A stretch of 51,206 nucleotides of DNA from an uncultured Prevotellaceae bacterium (GTDB lineage Bacteria > Bacteroidota > Bacteroidia > Bacteroidales > Bacteroidaceae): positions 1 through 51,206 of the forward strand of contig ONDH01000019.1 of NCBI GenBank assembly GCA_900316505.1. The letters are read 5' to 3'. Below, in pieces: positions 35,609-41,544 of this stretch (its first letter is position 1; each line of letters opens with the position of its first letter). The notes beneath the pieces were generated by a model. The model ran no database searches. It was not told the DNA's origin and was given only the letters and a program-made list of their open reading frames with translations. A program made the position numbers and the translations under genes.

Positions 35609-35712
35609 AAGAATTAGGAATTGGGAATTAGGAATTGGGAATTATTTGCTGTTCAGGGTGTTTTTCGTAGAAAAAGTGACAATTCCTCATTCCTCTCTCC
35701 TCATTCCTCATT
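35609..35712. repeat. Palindromic heptamer-arm element between divergent promoters (copy 2)
   Basis: Left arm GGAATTA/GGAATTG units (35611-35644), right arm ATTCCTC-type units (35681-35711), and a core starting ATTTGCTGTTCAGGGTG that matches the core at 19858-19966 at most positions (shared GTGTTTTTCGT and GAAAAAGT). It sits between the FKBP and ychF -7 boxes. Confidence 0.8.
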
Positions 35713-35721
35713 TATTTTCCC

Positions 35722-35729
35722 TAACTTTG
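35722..35729 (+). promoter_or_regulatory. ychF -7 box
   Basis: TAACTTTG fits TAnnTTTG and lies 39 bp before the ychF ATG. Confidence 0.6.
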
Positions 35730-35768
35730 CACCCAATTCAATAAGGATTATCAGAAAAACTACAGGAT

Positions 35769-36872
35769 ATGGCATTGAAAGCTGGTATTGTTGGGTTGCC
35801 GAATGTGGGTAAGTCAACATTGTTTAATTGTTTGTCGAGCGCGAAGGCGCAGGCGGCGAATTTCCCCTTTTGTACGATTGACGCGCAGTTAGGTCAGGTG
35901 AGTGTGCCTGACGAGCGTTTGACGAAGTTGGCGGAGCTGGTGCATCCGGGCAGGATTGTGCCGGCTGTGTGTGACATAGTGGACATAGCAGGATTGGTGA
36001 AGGGTGCGAGCAAGGGCGAAGGTCTGGGCAACCAGTTCCTTGGCAACATTCGTGAGTGTGACGCCATCATCCATGTGCTGCGCTGCTTCGACAACGGCAA
36101 CATCGTGCATGTGGACGGTTCGGTGAACCCTGTGAGGGATAAGGAAATCATCGACACGGAGTTGCAGCTGAAGGATTTGGAGACGGTGGAGATGCGTCTG
36201 AAGAAGACGGAGAAGTTGGCGAATGTGGGGCATGACAAGGCGGCGAAGGTGGAGTATGATTTGCTGTTGCGCTATAAGGAGGCGCTGGAGAAGGGTTTGT
36301 CTGCCCGTACGGTGGAACCCGAGAATGACGAGGAGGTGCTGGCAGCGAAGAATATGTTCTTGTTGACCACGAAGCCTGTGCTGTATGTGTGTAACGTGGA
36401 CGATGCGAGCGCGAAGTCGGGCAATGCCTATGTGGAGCAGGTGCGTGAGGCCATCAAGGGTGAGAATGCGGAACTGATCATCATCAGTGCACAGACGGAG
36501 GCGGACATTGCCGAACTGGAGAGCTACGAGGAGAAGCAGATGTTTTTGGAGGATATGGGTTTGGAGGAGAGCGGATGTAACCGCCTCATCAAAGCCATCT
36601 ACTCACTGCTGAACCTGCAGACGTTCATCACGGCTGGTGAGATGGAGGTGAAGGCATGGACATTCCGTAGGGGTTGGAAGGCTCCACAGTGTGCGGGTGT
36701 CATCCATACGGACTTTGAGAAGGGTTTCATCCGTGCGGAGGTGATCAAGTATGAGGACTACATCAAGTATGGCAGCGAGGCAGCGGTGAGAGAGGCAGGC
36801 AAACTGGGTGTGGAAGGTAAGGACTATGTGGTGCAGGACGGTGATATTATGCACTTTAGGTTTAATGTTTAA
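35769..36872 (+). CDS. ychF: Redox-regulated ATPase YchF (Obg family)
   Basis: A 367-residue YchF/OLA1, an Obg-family P-loop protein that prefers ATP and associates with ribosomes. G1 is GLPNVGKST (residues 8-16), switch II is DIVDIAGLVKGAS, and the G4 position reads NVDD instead of NKxD, as expected for the ATP-specific YchF group. A coiled-coil region (about 135-190) and a C-terminal TGS domain (about 285-367, AWTFRRGWKAPQCAGVIHTDFEKGFIRAEV) complete the family layout. The last codons (Asn, Val) and the TAA stop already lie in the heptamer phase of the long array that follows. lgt lies 275 bp downstream on the same strand. Confidence 0.96.
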   Translation: MALKAGIVGLPNVGKSTLFNCLSSAKAQAANFPFCTIDAQLGQVSVPDERLTKLAELVHPGRIVPAVCDIVDIAGLVKGASKGEGLGNQFLGNIRECDAIIHVLRCFDNGNIVHVDGSVNPVRDKEIIDTELQLKDLETVEMRLKKTEKLANVGHDKAAKVEYDLLLRYKEALEKGLSARTVEPENDEEVLAAKNMFLLTTKPVLYVCNVDDASAKSGNAYVEQVREAIKGENAELIIISAQTEADIAELESYEEKQMFLEDMGLEESGCNRLIKAIYSLLNLQTFITAGEMEVKAWTFRRGWKAPQCAGVIHTDFEKGFIRAEVIKYEDYIKYGSEAAVREAGKLGVEGKDYVVQDGDIMHFRFNV

Positions 36873-37140
36873 TGCATAATTCATAATGCATAATTCACAA
36901 TTCATAATTCACAATTCATAATTCACAATTCATAATGCACAATTCATAATGCATAATGCATAATGCATAATTCATAATGCATAATTCACAATTCATAATT
37001 CACAATTCATAATTCACAATTCATAATTCACAATTCATAATTCACAATTCATAATTCACAATTCATAATTAAGCATTCGGCTTTAACTCCTTAACTCCTT
37101 AACTTCAAATTCTCAATTCTCAATTCTCAATTCTCAATTT
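36864..37140 (+). repeat. Long heptamer array (AATTCAT/AATTCAC/AATGCAT; then AATTCTC)
   Basis: About 29 consecutive 7-bp units run from the end of ychF to about 37070, alternating AATTCAT with AATTCAC in the second half, then two TTAACTCC units, then four AATTCTC units to 37140. The block fills the whole gap between ychF and lgt. No promoter consensus was found in it, so lgt may depend on read-through from ychF. Confidence 0.92.
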
Positions 37141-37147
37141 TCAAAGA

Positions 37148-38029
37148 ATGTTAGGTTATATTGATTGGCAGCCTTCGGTGGAGGCATTTTCATTGGGTTC
37201 GTACAGCGTGAGGTGGTACTCGCTGCTGTGGTGTGTGGGACTGTTGTGTGCCTACCTGATTGTGCAGCGTCTGTATAAGCATCAGAAGATTGGGGAGGAG
37301 AAGTTTGAGCCGCTGTTCTTCTATTGCTTTGTGGGGGTGCTGGTGGGTGCCCGTTTGGGACATTGCATCTTTTATGAGCCTGGGTATTACCTGACAAGCA
37401 TGAAGGGTTTCATCGAGATGTTGATTCCGTTCCATCAGATGCCTGACGGGGCGTGGAAGTTCACGGGGTATGAAGGTCTGGCGTCGCATGGCGGCACCAT
37501 CGGTCTAATTGTGGCGATGATGCTGTATTGGCGCAAGATGAAGCTGAAGCCTTGGGTGGTGATGGACAACATCGCGATTTCGGTGCCTGCCACGGCTTGC
37601 TGCATCCGTTTGGGCAATTTGATGAATTCGGAGATTATCGGTAACCCCACCGATGTGGCTTGGGGTTTCATTTTCCATAGCAGGGAGGCACTGGTGGACG
37701 GACAGTTGGCACCACGTCATCCTGCCCAGCTGTATGAGGCGATTGCCTACCTCATCATTTTCGTCGTAGGAGCGATGATTTATTGGAAGTGGTACAAGGC
37801 ACAGGGTATGGCAGAAAAATCGCGCATAGCGGTCGGTACGGGCTTTTATTTCGGTTTCTGCCTCGCCACCATCTTCACCTTCCGCTTCTTCATCGAGTTC
37901 CTGAAGAAGGAACAGGTGGATTTTGAACAGGGCATGCCGTTGGATATGGGACAATTGTTGAGCATCCCGTTTGTGGTGTTGGGAGTGTGGTGCATGGGGA
38001 GGAAAGTTAGTTTAATGCATAATTCATAA
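37148..38029 (+). CDS. lgt: Prolipoprotein diacylglyceryl transferase
   Basis: A 293-residue integral membrane enzyme that transfers diacylglycerol from phosphatidylglycerol to the lipobox cysteine of prolipoproteins, the first step of lipoprotein maturation. About seven membrane segments are visible. Signatures are YSLLWCVGLLCAYLI, VGARLGHCIFYEP, GLASHGGTIG (the conserved His-Gly-Gly) and the Lgt motif CIRLGNLMNSEIIGNPTD; HPAQLYEA is the C-terminal signature. It serves the several lipoproteins in this window. The final residues SLMHNS and the TAA stop are coded by heptamer repeats (AATGCAT AATTCAT), so the natural C-terminus has been replaced or extended by the array. Confidence 0.96.
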   Translation: MLGYIDWQPSVEAFSLGSYSVRWYSLLWCVGLLCAYLIVQRLYKHQKIGEEKFEPLFFYCFVGVLVGARLGHCIFYEPGYYLTSMKGFIEMLIPFHQMPDGAWKFTGYEGLASHGGTIGLIVAMMLYWRKMKLKPWVVMDNIAISVPATACCIRLGNLMNSEIIGNPTDVAWGFIFHSREALVDGQLAPRHPAQLYEAIAYLIIFVVGAMIYWKWYKAQGMAEKSRIAVGTGFYFGFCLATIFTFRFFIEFLKKEQVDFEQGMPLDMGQLLSIPFVVLGVWCMGRKVSLMHNS

Positions 38030-38058
38030 TTCATAATTCATAATTCATAATGCATAAT
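38012..38058 (+). repeat. Heptamer array (AATTCAT/AATGCAT) overlapping the lgt 3' end
   Basis: Six units in 7-bp phase, the first two inside the lgt reading frame. They run directly into the 40-bp interspersed repeat at 38056. Confidence 0.9.
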
Positions 38059-38095
38059 GAGGAACCTTTAGCTCGACGGAGTCAATTGAATCTCT
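38056..38095 (+). repeat. 40-bp interspersed repeat, copy 1
   Basis: The 40 bp starting AATGAGGAACCTTTAGCTCG and ending GAATCTCT are identical to 41466-41505. A third copy at 46405-46423 lacks exactly 21 internal bases (three heptamers). Confidence 0.88.
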
Positions 38096-38150
38096 AAACT
38101 CTAAACCCTAAACCCTAAACTCTAAACCCTAAACTATCAACTATCAACTC
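38094..38150 (+). repeat. Heptamer array (CTCTAAA/CCCTAAA, then AACTATC)
   Basis: Seven units of the CYCTAAA type followed by AACTATC AACTATC AACTCTC, all in 7-bp phase, ending just before the TGCAAAC boxes of the regulator gene. Confidence 0.88.
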
Positions 38151-38168
38151 TCCATGAGAATAGGGGTT

Positions 38169-38186
38169 TGCAAACAAAATGCAAAC
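38169..38186 (+). promoter_or_regulatory. Two 11-bp-phased TGCAAAC operator boxes of the regulator gene
   Basis: TGCAAAC at 38169-38175 and 38180-38186, start-to-start distance 11 bp. The last box ends 32 bp before the -7 box (38218), the same distance as in the six-box array at 39272-39333. An additional TGCAAAT lies at 38207-38213. Confidence 0.75.
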
Positions 38187-38217
38187 TCGAATGAACGGTA
38201 GTTTCGTGCAAATGTCG

Positions 38218-38225
38218 TACCTTTG
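38218..38225 (+). promoter_or_regulatory. -7 box of the regulator gene
   Basis: TACCTTTG, 20 bp before the ATG at 38245. No -33 consensus is found at the expected distance, in keeping with an activator-dependent promoter. Confidence 0.7.
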
Positions 38226-38244
38226 CAGGAAAAAACCGAGAACA

Positions 38245-39264
38245 ATGAAGAAAATTGGGATGCTGATGATGGCTGTGTTGCTGATGACAGGATGCGGCCA
38301 TACGGCAAAACAGGACAGGACTTACTGGCTGGAAGGGGCTTGGGTGCTGAGGCATGCGGAATATCCTATAGGAGGCGAGTCAGACTTTTCCTTAGAAGAA
38401 GGTGGCACGTACTGCCTCATCTATGACAAGGACACCATGCTGTACGAATGCAGGATTGTGTCTGCTCCGTCGGGTTTTGTCATCACTCCGAGACAAATGA
38501 GTACCGTGACGCTGGTGGACAAGGGAGGTGGCGAGTGGTTGTATTTGGAAGATGACGACCCTCACCCCATCGAGATTGCCAACGACTCGACGGTCATCAT
38601 TCAGCACAGTGGTGTGAGGTATTCATGGGTGCGTACTGATGACATCTATGAAGAGTGGGGCGACGAGATGTGCCACATCGTTGCCAGCGAGGTGAAAAAC
38701 GAATCGGCAGGTCACAACAGCTATGTGCTCTCCTCAAAGGAACGTGAGCAGGCAAGCTATATCCAGTGGCTCATCATGGCAGTGGGGCTTGTGGTCATCT
38801 TCGCAGCGACCAACTACGTTGTGTATCAGCGCAGGCGCAGGCAGTTGCAACTCCAGTTGCAGCAGATTCAGGAAGTGAAGGAAGAGCGTCCGCAATCGGT
38901 CAGGCAGGCGATAGAGTCGGTGGAGGCTGCTTACTTCGCATCAGATGAGTACCACGAACTGCAGCACCGCATCGCCACAGGGCAGACGCTGAAGGAGGAG
39001 GACTGGCAAGGCATAGAGAACCAGCTGAAAAAGGTGTACCCAGGATTTGGCAGTCAGCTGAGAGGTCTGCATGCCATGTCGGAACTGGAATATCAGGTGT
39101 GCTTGCTCATCAAACTCAGGATAGCACCATCGGACATTGCCACCGTGTTGGCACGTGATGTAAGCACCATCAGCACGGTGCGCAGCCGTCTTTTCAAGAA
39201 AGTGTTTGACAAAAAGGGAGGTGCAAGGGAATGGGACGAATTTGTCCTTTCCATCGGCACTTGA
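38245..39264 (+). CDS. Membrane-anchored helix-turn-helix transcriptional regulator with lipocalin-like sensor
   Basis: A 339-residue protein started at the ATG at 38245, because a longer frame from 38179 begins upstream of the -7 box. It has a signal sequence with a possible lipobox (LLMTGC, Cys17), a periplasmic domain (about 25-165) opening YWLEGAWVLR (an L-x-G-x-W start as in lipocalin-like folds), one membrane helix (about 172-192, WLIMAVGLVVIFAATNYVVY), a basic/Gln-rich coiled coil (195-225), and a C-terminal DNA-binding domain (about 277-325) with SELEYQVCLLIKLRIAPSDIA followed by VSTISTVRSRLFKKVF. The last resembles LuxR/sigma-4-type helix-turn-helix regions of Bacteroidota membrane regulators. 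It lies between two sets of phased TGCAAAC boxes, so it probably regulates itself and the next gene. Confidence 0.78.
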   Translation: MKKIGMLMMAVLLMTGCGHTAKQDRTYWLEGAWVLRHAEYPIGGESDFSLEEGGTYCLIYDKDTMLYECRIVSAPSGFVITPRQMSTVTLVDKGGGEWLYLEDDDPHPIEIANDSTVIIQHSGVRYSWVRTDDIYEEWGDEMCHIVASEVKNESAGHNSYVLSSKEREQASYIQWLIMAVGLVVIFAATNYVVYQRRRRQLQLQLQQIQEVKEERPQSVRQAIESVEAAYFASDEYHELQHRIATGQTLKEEDWQGIENQLKKVYPGFGSQLRGLHAMSELEYQVCLLIKLRIAPSDIATVLARDVSTISTVRSRLFKKVFDKKGGAREWDEFVLSIGT

Positions 39265-39271
39265 GCCACGA

Positions 39272-39333
39272 TGCAAACAGTTTGCAAACTCCATGCAAAG
39301 CAAATGCAAACTGCCTGCAAACTAAATGCAAAC
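39272..39333 (+). promoter_or_regulatory. Six 11-bp-phased TGCAAAC operator boxes
   Basis: TGCAAAC starts at 39272, 39283, 39294 (TGCAAAG), 39305, 39316 and 39327, an exact 11-bp period, so all boxes face nearly the same side of the helix. The last box ends 32 bp before the -7 box at 39365, immediately upstream of the -33 region, a typical activator position. Confidence 0.85.
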
Positions 39334-39341
39334 TGAAAAGC

Positions 39342-39372
39342 TTGACAGAGCGAGAAAAAGCCTCTACCTTTG
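39342..39372 (+). promoter_or_regulatory. Promoter of the lipocalin-like gene
   Basis: TTGA (39342-39345), 19 bp, TACCTTTG (39365-39372). The start codon at 39422 leaves a leader of roughly 40 bases. Confidence 0.75.
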
Positions 39373-39421
39373 CATCGTGATTGTTCACTTAATGTCTCAC
39401 CTAACTAAAAAAAGAAAGATT

Positions 39422-39916
39422 ATGAAGAAAGTCATGTTCATCATTGCAGCGACGCTCATAAGTGTCCTCCAAGCAAACGCTCAGAACGCAAAACCCACCG
39501 ACAAAGACCTGATTGGTGTGTGGTGTGTGGAAGCCATGCAATGGGATGGAGAAAAGAAAATCATGTGTGGCAAGGAAAATGGCTACAGCTCGTTCAAGTA
39601 CTATGGAGCTGACGGCGAGTATGCCTGCTGCGAGATTACGCTCAACAAGAACGGCATCGTCACCTTGCTTCCACACGAGTATGGCAAATACTCCTTCAAG
39701 AACGGGGTGTACAGCGAGATGGGGCGTCCGTCAACTCCCGACGGCTTGGTGATGACCTCCAAGACCACCTTCAAGGGGCGTTGGAAAACACGCACCGAGT
39801 TTTGGAAAAAGGTCAACCTCCCCGAAAAGGTTGTGCGGCATATCGTCAACAGCTGCAAGGTGAAGGAAACACCTGCCGACATCCAGCAGGCAATCAAGCA
39901 GAACTTATTCAAATAA
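39422..39916 (+). CDS. Secreted lipocalin-like protein (DUF4488-like)
   Basis: A 164-residue protein started at the ATG at 39422, downstream of the promoter at 39342-39372, giving a signal peptide ending near ANAQ (about residue 21). The mature part begins KDLIGVWCVEAMQWDGEKK, the L-x-G-x-W opening of lipocalin-like domains, and continues as beta-strand-rich sequence (YYGADGEYACCEITLNKNGIV, GRWKTRTEFWKKV). A short helical end follows. I place it near the DUF4488/lipocalin-like group of Bacteroidota with moderate confidence. Function is unknown; binding of a small hydrophobic ligand is only suggested by the fold. Its promoter carries six phased boxes also present before the upstream regulator gene. 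Confidence 0.65.
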   Translation: MKKVMFIIAATLISVLQANAQNAKPTDKDLIGVWCVEAMQWDGEKKIMCGKENGYSSFKYYGADGEYACCEITLNKNGIVTLLPHEYGKYSFKNGVYSEMGRPSTPDGLVMTSKTTFKGRWKTRTEFWKKVNLPEKVVRHIVNSCKVKETPADIQQAIKQNLFK

Positions 39917-39966
39917 TAATCTGTTGACAATGCATGAGTGAATTAGTAACTCAACTTTGACTTAAA

Positions 39967-40132
39967 TTAACGTCAGTTCGGTATAAAAGAAAATGCTTTA
40001 TTGCGGCAAGCCGCCGAAAGAAAAATATAAAAAAACAGGTAAAAATATAAAAAAACATGATCTATTTATCTATTTTTATCTATTTTTCTTTCGGCGCCAA
40101 CGGCGCAACTTCTTATACCGAACTCACGTTAA
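39967..40132. mobile_element. MITE-like palindromic element
   Basis: Terminal inverted repeats TTAACGTCAGTTCGGTATAA (39967-39986) and, as reverse complement, TTAACGTGAGTTCGGTATAA (40132-40113). Both are flanked by TTAAATTA (39962-39969 and 40129-40136), a possible 8-bp target duplication. The interior has a second pair of inverted arms around GCCGAAAGAAAAATA and a 20-bp direct repeat (40021-40040, 40041-40060). No coding capacity. Confidence 0.7.
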
Positions 40133-40176
40133 ATTAGTAATTAGTTAAACATTATTTGGAAGACCTATAGGCAGTT

Positions 40177-40212
40177 AGCCCCGCTACGTCGTGATGATGC
40201 AGCGGGGCTTTT
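40177..40212 (+). terminator. Rho-independent terminator
   Basis: Nine-pair stem AGCCCCGCT / AGCGGGGCT (40177-40185, 40201-40209) with a 15-base loop and TTTT after it on the plus strand. It can end transcripts of the lipocalin-like gene and separates them from the convergent argF' gene. Confidence 0.8.
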
Positions 40213-40247
40213 CAACTCTGGAAATTGTGGGTTATGCTTGGGGCAGT

Positions 40248-41276
40248 TTAGAGGCTTTCGAGCATGCGTTTGAGGACGACAGTGGCTGAAATCTCACGGT
40301 TGGCTGCCTCGGGGATGACGATGGAGGTGGGTGCCTCAATGACATCGTCGGTGACAATCATGTTGCGGCGCACAGGGAGGCAGTGCATGAAGAAGGCATG
40401 GTTGGTGACTGCCATCTGGCGGTCGGATACTGTCCATGCGGCATAGTCGTGGTAGTCGCCAAGCACTTTGCCATAATCTTCAGGACGGGTGACTCCAGGA
40501 CAACTCCAGTTTTTGGCATAGATGAAGTCAGCACCTTCGAAGGCACGCATCTGGTCGTATTCGACAGGGGCATTGCCCACGAATTGGGGGTCGAGTTCAT
40601 AGCCTTCGGGATGGGTGACCACGAAGTCAACGTCGGCGGCATTCATCCATTCGGCAAAGGAGTTGGGCACTGCCTGTGGGAGCGCCTTGGGATGTGGAGC
40701 CCATGAGAGCACCACCTTGGGGCGACGGTTGGGTGTGCGCTGGATGGCTTGACCACCAAAGAGGGGATTGGGCTGGATGAGTGTCTTGTCCTTGTATTCC
40801 TCGATGGTGATGAGGTCGGCAAATGCTTGCAGAGGGTGTACGGTGGCACTCTCCATGAAGAAGACGGGACGACCGCTGTATTGGATGAACTGCTGGAGAA
40901 TCTTCTCTTCGTAGTCATCCTTGCGAGACTCGAAACGTGCGAAGGAACGCACACCGATGAGGTCGCAGTAGCATCCCATGACGGGGATGGCTTCGAGGAG
41001 GTGTTCGCTCTTGTCGCTCTCCATGATGACACCCCGTTCGGTCTCCAGTTTCCAAGCGCCTTGGTTGACATCGAGCACGATGACGTTCATGCCGAGGTTG
41101 AGTGCTGCCTTCTGGGTGGAGAGGCGAGTGCGCAGGGAGTTGTTGAAGAAAATGAGCATGGCAGTTTTGTTCTTGCCAAGCGATTGGTACTTATAACGGT
41201 CTGCCTTGATTTCGAAAGCCTCATCGAGTGCTTTGCGCAGGTCGCCAATGTCGGATACGTGTTGGAATACTTTCAT
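40248..41276 (-). CDS. argF': N-succinylornithine (or N-acetylornithine) carbamoyltransferase
   Basis: A 342-residue member of the Bacteroidota-specific transcarbamylase group that carbamoylates an N-acylated ornithine in arginine synthesis. Carbamoyl phosphate is bound by NNSLRTRLST (about 45-54). HPLQAFADL and HCLPVRRN (about 300-307, the conserved His-Cys-Leu-Pro) complete the active site. The loop ESDKSEHLLEAIPVMG has Ser at position 90. As I recall, the B. fragilis succinylornithine enzyme has Pro there and the Xanthomonas acetylornithine enzyme has Glu. A small neutral residue points to succinylornithine but is not proof. It is the last gene of the long minus-strand series, with 268 bp of repeats between it and the helicase gene. 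Confidence 0.88.
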   Translation of the reverse strand: MKVFQHVSDIGDLRKALDEAFEIKADRYKYQSLGKNKTAMLIFFNNSLRTRLSTQKAALNLGMNVIVLDVNQGAWKLETERGVIMESDKSEHLLEAIPVMGCYCDLIGVRSFARFESRKDDYEEKILQQFIQYSGRPVFFMESATVHPLQAFADLITIEEYKDKTLIQPNPLFGGQAIQRTPNRRPKVVLSWAPHPKALPQAVPNSFAEWMNAADVDFVVTHPEGYELDPQFVGNAPVEYDQMRAFEGADFIYAKNWSCPGVTRPEDYGKVLGDYHDYAAWTVSDRQMAVTNHAFFMHCLPVRRNMIVTDDVIEAPTSIVIPEAANREISATVVLKRMLESL

Positions 41277-41320
41277 ATTTTTGTGAAGTTAATGTACAAA
41301 TTTTAAGTTAGGAGCATGTA

Positions 41321-41366
41321 CGATGTAAGATGTAAGATGTAAGATGTATGATGTAAGATGTATCTT
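41321..41366 (+). repeat. Heptamer array (GATGTAA)
   Basis: Six units of GATGTAA/GATGTAT in 7-bp phase, about 45 bp upstream of the argF' start. Confidence 0.88.
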
Positions 41367-41386
41367 TCACAATTAGGAATTAGGAA

Positions 41387-41505
41387 AGATGCGGTTGAGC
41401 GAGTGCAGAGGTCAAGCTTGTTTGAACTATGCCGAGCGTGAGCATCTTCGGCGAAGCCAATGAGGAATGAGGAACCTTTAGCTCGACGGAGTCAATTGAA
41501 TCTCT
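41387..41505 (+). repeat. Interspersed hairpin element plus 40-bp repeat, copy 2
   Basis: 41387-41460 contains the palindromes TCAAGCTTGTTTGA and GCCGA...TCGGC (41431-41452). 41466-41505 is identical to 38056-38095. The two parts may be one unit of a dispersed intergenic family. Confidence 0.7.
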
Positions 41506-41543
41506 CAACCCTAAACTCTAAACCCTAAACCCTAAACTTTCAA
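41506..41543 (+). repeat. Heptamer array (CCCTAAA/CTCTAAA) at the helicase 3' end
   Basis: Five units in 7-bp phase. On the minus strand it starts within 2 bp of the DEAD-box helicase stop codon (41547-41545). Confidence 0.88.
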
Positions 41544-41544
41544 C

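Noticed and set aside
38094..38140. Telomere-like repeats (CCCTAAA matches the plant telomere unit)
   Set aside because: The arrays are internal, short, mixed with other heptamer types and flanked by ordinary bacterial genes on a continuous sequence.
39967..40132. A complete insertion sequence
   Set aside because: The interval of about 166 bp has inverted ends but no room for a transposase, so only a MITE-like remnant can be claimed.
40173..40215. A small structured RNA or tRNA fragment
   Set aside because: The structure is a single GC-rich stem with a T-run, explained by a terminator. No tRNA-like arms are present.
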